Below are positions 61,177 to 64,000 of a DNA stretch of 64,000 bases, piece by piece. Source of the DNA: DATAVK01 sp036267755 (lineage in GTDB: Bacteria; Actinomycetota; Actinomycetes; JAFAQI01). The number at the start of each line of letters is the position of its first letter. Within the stretch, counting starts at the first letter, position 1. Below the pieces are notes generated by a model, which did not search any database, was not told the origin of the DNA, and saw only the letters and a list, made by a program, of their open reading frames with translations. The DNA is taken from assembly GCA_036267755.1 (NCBI GenBank), contig DATAVK010000046.1, positions 17,985 to 81,984 on the forward strand, read 5' to 3'. The position numbers and the translations under genes are program-made.

Positions 61177-62522
61177 GCCGGCACGCGGAGTCGTTGGCCG
61201 CTCGCGGGTTCCAGAGCCTGGTGTCCACGGTCGTTGACTCGGTCGGAATCGTGCGCGCGAAGCAGGTGCCGGTTGCCCGGGCCGACGTGCACGCCGGTGC
61301 GGGACTGGGAGTCTCGCCGGTATGGGCGGTGTTCTGCGTTGACGACAGCATCGCGTTCACCCCCGGCTTCGGCGTTATCGGTGACTGGCGGATGCGCGCC
61401 GATCTCGACGCGGTGGCCGACCTTGGGGACGGCCTGGCGTGGGCGCCGGCGGAGCTGTTCGACCAACACGGCGAGCCGCTGCCGATCTGCAGCCGCGGCG
61501 CGCTCCGGCGGCAGCAGAGCGCCGCCGAACAGGCCGGCCTCGAGCTGCTGTGTGCCATCGAGATCGAGTGCACGATGTTCGACGAGACCGGCACTAGGCT
61601 GGGCGGTGCGGATCCAGTTAACGGCCCGGCTGGCCCGGCGTACGGTCTGCGGCCATTGCTGGCGCACCAATCGTTCCTCGCTGACCTGACCACCGATCTC
61701 GAGCGCGCCGGGCTGCAGGTCGAGGCGCTGCATGCGGAGTACGGACCCGGCCAGCTGGAGCTGTCTCTCGCCCCGGCGCGGCCGCTTCGCGCGGTCGACG
61801 ACAACGTCCTGGCGCGGCTGGTGATGGCGCGGGCCGCGCGGCGGCACGGGGTGCAGCTGTCGTTCTCGCCGATGCCGGTGGCGGGTGGCGCGGGATGCGG
61901 CGCCCACCTGCACCTGTCGGCCACCGCAGACGGTCAGCCGTTGCTGTCGGGTGGTGACGGACCGCACGGTTTGACCCCGCGCGGCGCCTCGATGATCGCG
62001 GGAGTGCTGAACGGGCTGGAGTCGGCGATGGGTGTCTTCGCCGGCTCGGCGATGTCGGAGCTGCGACTTGTGCCGCACATGTGGTCCGGTGCCTTCGCCT
62101 GCTGGGGTGTCGAGAACCGCGAGGCGGCGCTTCGGCTGCTCACGGCGACGCCCGGCAACGTCTACGGCGCGAACCTCGAGGTGAAGGTCATCGACCCGTC
62201 GGCCAACCCGTACGTTGCCGCTGCGGCGGTCATCGGGCTCGCGCTGTGGGGTCTTGAGCAGCAGCTGGCCCTGCCGGCCGAGACCCCGAGCGACCCCGGT
62301 GCGATGAGCGAGGACGAGCGGGCAACGCTTGGGATCCGCGGGCTCAGTGTCGGCCTGGCCGCCACCCTCGATCGGCTCGCGTCGTCGGAACAGCTGCCGT
62401 CGATCCTCGGGCGCGACATCGTCGCGGCGATCCTGGCGACCCGCCGCCACGAGGTGGACCTGCTCGCCGCGAGCACGCCGGCCGAGCTGGCCGAGCGGCT
62501 GCGCTTCACCTGGACCAGCTGA
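61173..62522 (+). CDS. Glutamine-synthetase-like ligase
   Basis: 449 residues. The GS fold is recognisable: EIECTMFDE (metal-binding glutamates), AEYGPGQLELSLAPA, GGAGCGAHLHLSATADG (active-site His), RLVPHMWSGAFACWGVENREAALRLL. It lacks the features of true GlnA (no adenylylation-site tyrosine motif seen) and is closer to gamma-glutamylamide ligases such as PuuA/GlnA3-type or FluG-like proteins. It may glutamylate an amine released from the imported substrate. ATG overlaps the LacI stop; last gene of the operon. Confidence 0.87.
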   Translation: MSRHAESLAARGFQSLVSTVVDSVGIVRAKQVPVARADVHAGAGLGVSPVWAVFCVDDSIAFTPGFGVIGDWRMRADLDAVADLGDGLAWAPAELFDQHGEPLPICSRGALRRQQSAAEQAGLELLCAIEIECTMFDETGTRLGGADPVNGPAGPAYGLRPLLAHQSFLADLTTDLERAGLQVEALHAEYGPGQLELSLAPARPLRAVDDNVLARLVMARAARRHGVQLSFSPMPVAGGAGCGAHLHLSATADGQPLLSGGDGPHGLTPRGASMIAGVLNGLESAMGVFAGSAMSELRLVPHMWSGAFACWGVENREAALRLLTATPGNVYGANLEVKVIDPSANPYVAAAAVIGLALWGLEQQLALPAETPSDPGAMSEDERATLGIRGLSVGLAATLDRLASSEQLPSILGRDIVAAILATRRHEVDLLAASTPAELAERLRFTWTS

Positions 62523-62531
62523 TCCTCGGGA

Positions 62532-63566
62532 TCAGTTCTCGGTGGACTGGGAGCGCCACAGGTCGACCTCGGGGGTGTCGATCGCGTGCTCGTCGATGGC
62601 GGCGAGATCCTCGACCGATAGCGCCTGGTTGTCCAGCGCCGCGACATTCTCCTCGAGCTGCTTGACGCTGCTCGCGCCGACGACGAGCGAGGTCACCCTC
62701 GGGTCGCGCAACGCCCAGACCAGCGCGAGCTGCGCGAGGCTCTGACCTCGGCGGCTCGCGATGTCGGCAAGTGCACGGACCCGAGCGATGGTCTGTTCGT
62801 TGAGCTGGTCCGCCGACAGCGTGGCTCCCGCCGCTGCGGCCCGTGAGCCTGCCGCGACACCGTTGAGGTACTTACCGGTCAGCATCCCCTGCGCAAGCGC
62901 CGTGAAGCCGATGCATCCGACGCCGTTGCCCTCCAGGACATCGAGCAGCTCGGCTTCGATCCACCGGTTGAGCATCGAGTACGACGGCTGGTGGATAAGC
63001 AGCGGCGTACCCAGGTTCTTGAGGATCTCGATCGCCCGCTGAGTCCGCTTCGGACCGTACGAGCTGATGCCGACGTAGAGCGCTTTCCCCTGCCGTACCG
63101 CGGTGTCCAGCGCCCCCATCGTCTCCTCGAGCGGCGTCCTCGGGTCGGGGCGGTGCGAGTAGAAGATGTCGACGCGGTCGGTCCCCATCCGCTGCAGGCT
63201 CTGGTCCAGGCTCGACAGCAGATACTTCCGGGAGCCGAACTCGCCGTACGGTCCGGGCCACATGTCCCAGCCCGCCTTGGTCGAGATGACGATCTCGTCG
63301 CGGTACGGCGAGAGGTCCTCACGCAGCACCCGACCGAAGTTGATCTCTGCAGTGCCGTACGGCGGCCCGTAGTTGTTGGCGAGGTCGAAGTGCGTGATCC
63401 CGAGGTCGAAGGCCCGGCGGATCGTCGCGCGCTGGGTGTCCATCGGCCGGTCGTCGCCGAAGTTCTGCCACAGCCCCATCGACAGCAGCGGAAGCTCGAG
63501 CCCACTTCGGCCGGCCCGGCGGTACGTCATTCGGTCGTAGCGCTCGCCGGCTGCCTGGTAGGACAC
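62532..63566 (-). CDS. Aldo/keto reductase, YghZ (L-glyceraldehyde 3-phosphate reductase) type
   Basis: 344 residues, close to E. coli YghZ (346). It shares the YghZ-like start ERYDRMTYRRAGRSGLELPLLSMGLWQNFGDD. The catalytic set is visible: Asp and Tyr in FDLANNYGPPYGTAE, Lys in VISTKAGW, His in DIFYSHRPDP. NADPH-dependent aldehyde reduction is expected. GTG 63566 was chosen for GAGGAG 6 nt upstream and the full YghZ-like N-terminus. It converges on the ligase gene. Confidence 0.92.
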   Translation of the reverse strand: MSYQAAGERYDRMTYRRAGRSGLELPLLSMGLWQNFGDDRPMDTQRATIRRAFDLGITHFDLANNYGPPYGTAEINFGRVLREDLSPYRDEIVISTKAGWDMWPGPYGEFGSRKYLLSSLDQSLQRMGTDRVDIFYSHRPDPRTPLEETMGALDTAVRQGKALYVGISSYGPKRTQRAIEILKNLGTPLLIHQPSYSMLNRWIEAELLDVLEGNGVGCIGFTALAQGMLTGKYLNGVAAGSRAAAAGATLSADQLNEQTIARVRALADIASRRGQSLAQLALVWALRDPRVTSLVVGASSVKQLEENVAALDNQALSVEDLAAIDEHAIDTPEVDLWRSQSTEN

Positions 63567-63763
63567 TCCCCGCTCCTCGCATGTCGTCGTTGTCGTTGCT
63601 GTTGGGTTAGAGCAAATCCAATCACGCGCCCGGGTTCTTTGGGTTTGTGCAGGGACAGCGGCCACGGGTGACGGCAGGGTCTGCACAAACCCGATCGTCA
63701 GTCGGGCCATAAGCCCGTTGGTGACATGCTGCACCCGGGGTCTGCGAGCCGAGGAGCTGGCCA

Positions 63764-64000
63764 GTGCGTGCTGTGACGTGGAAAGACGAGCCTGACGAGC
63801 ACGACTTCCCGGCAGCGACGGCGTACCTGTCATTGCTGTTGCCCGACGACGACGTGGCCTCGGTCGTCGAGACACTGCGGTCAGCGGAGATCATGCATCA
63901 GAAGGCGAAGGACATCCTTCGCGCGTCGCAGCTGACGATGCTGCCGCCTGACAACCCGCACGTTGCGACCGACCTCGCCAAGGTCAAGGACGGCAAGCCG
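63764..64000 (+). CDS. Unknown protein, cut by the window end
   Basis: 79 codons are visible, open to the last base. GTG 63764 has GAGGAG (63751-63756) 7 nt upstream. The product starts VRAVTWKDEPDEHDFPAATA and continues with leucine-rich and acidic helices (VASVVETLRSAEIMHQKAKDILRAS) and DNPHVATDLAKVKDGKP. I recall similar short uncharacterised actinobacterial proteins but cannot name a function. It is divergent from the aldo/keto reductase. Confidence 0.7.
   Translation, partial: MRAVTWKDEPDEHDFPAATAYLSLLLPDDDVASVVETLRSAEIMHQKAKDILRASQLTMLPPDNPHVATDLAKVKDGKP

Overview
The window is high-GC, densely coded chromosomal DNA from an actinobacterium. The core genes (prfB, ftsE, ftsX, smpB, zwf), an Rv2578c-type radical SAM protein, a 13E12-type HNH protein, WXG100 proteins, and DtxR/IdeR- and mycobacterial-type LexA boxes all fit. 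So do the many GTG starts and the ATGA/GTGA gene overlaps. It does not look mycobacterial (Tad pilus, FHA-fused FtsK-like ATPase), but I cannot name the genus.

Layout. (1) 0-11 kb: a membrane diguanylate cyclase, an FHA-FtsK/SpoIIIE (EssC-like) ATPase whose end overlaps it antisense, a secreted phosphodiester glycosidase, zwf, a cytidylate-kinase-like protein and an MFS exporter. (2) 11.0-16.2 kb: a small acidic ORF and a compact Tad/Flp pilus operon (cpaF-tadB-tadC-flp-tadE-tadE-tadG) with almost every gene overlapping the next. (3) 16.2-18.7 kb: a family A polymerase-like protein, and a nitroreductase behind an almost perfect iron box. (4) 18.7-28.5 kb: a reduced type VII-like secretion locus with EccC, an EsaB/YukD-like protein and a SAF protein on the minus strand. 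Divergent from these are a WXG100 protein, an EspC-like partner, a large WXG-containing putative secreted protein and unassigned genes. (5) 28.6-37.7 kb: housekeeping genes prfB, ftsEX, an S41 protease, smpB and ssrA (tmRNA). Between smpB and ssrA lie an SOS-box HNH protein, an amidohydrolase and a CsoR/permease metal operon. (6) 37.7-41.6 kb: an ECF sigma factor with a DUF1059 gene, a signal-less solute-binding domain and an Rv2578c radical SAM gene sharing a second LexA box, and two small unknowns. (7) 41.6-49 kb: an extracellular nuclease, a CoA-transferase/CoA-lyase/MaoC set resembling the Rv2498c-Rv2504c region, AzlCD and a GNAT. (8) 49-62.5 kb: a LacI-linked island for importing and breaking down peptides or amides. 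One arm has a zinc dehydrogenase, an AstE/aspartoacylase-like deacylase and an amidase. The divergent arm has a dipeptide-type ABC transporter, an Ntn asparaginase, an M55 D-aminopeptidase, LacI and a glutamine-synthetase-like ligase. (9) 62.5-64 kb: an aldo/keto reductase and a gene cut by the window edge.

The most interesting points are the reduced type VII locus with its candidate effector, and a set of readable regulatory sites. These are an iron box and a CsoR operator each sitting on a leaderless promoter, two perfect LexA boxes, and a hairpin that holds the ribosome-binding site of the dipeptide permease gene in its loop. All function calls come from reading motifs and gene order; no database search was run.
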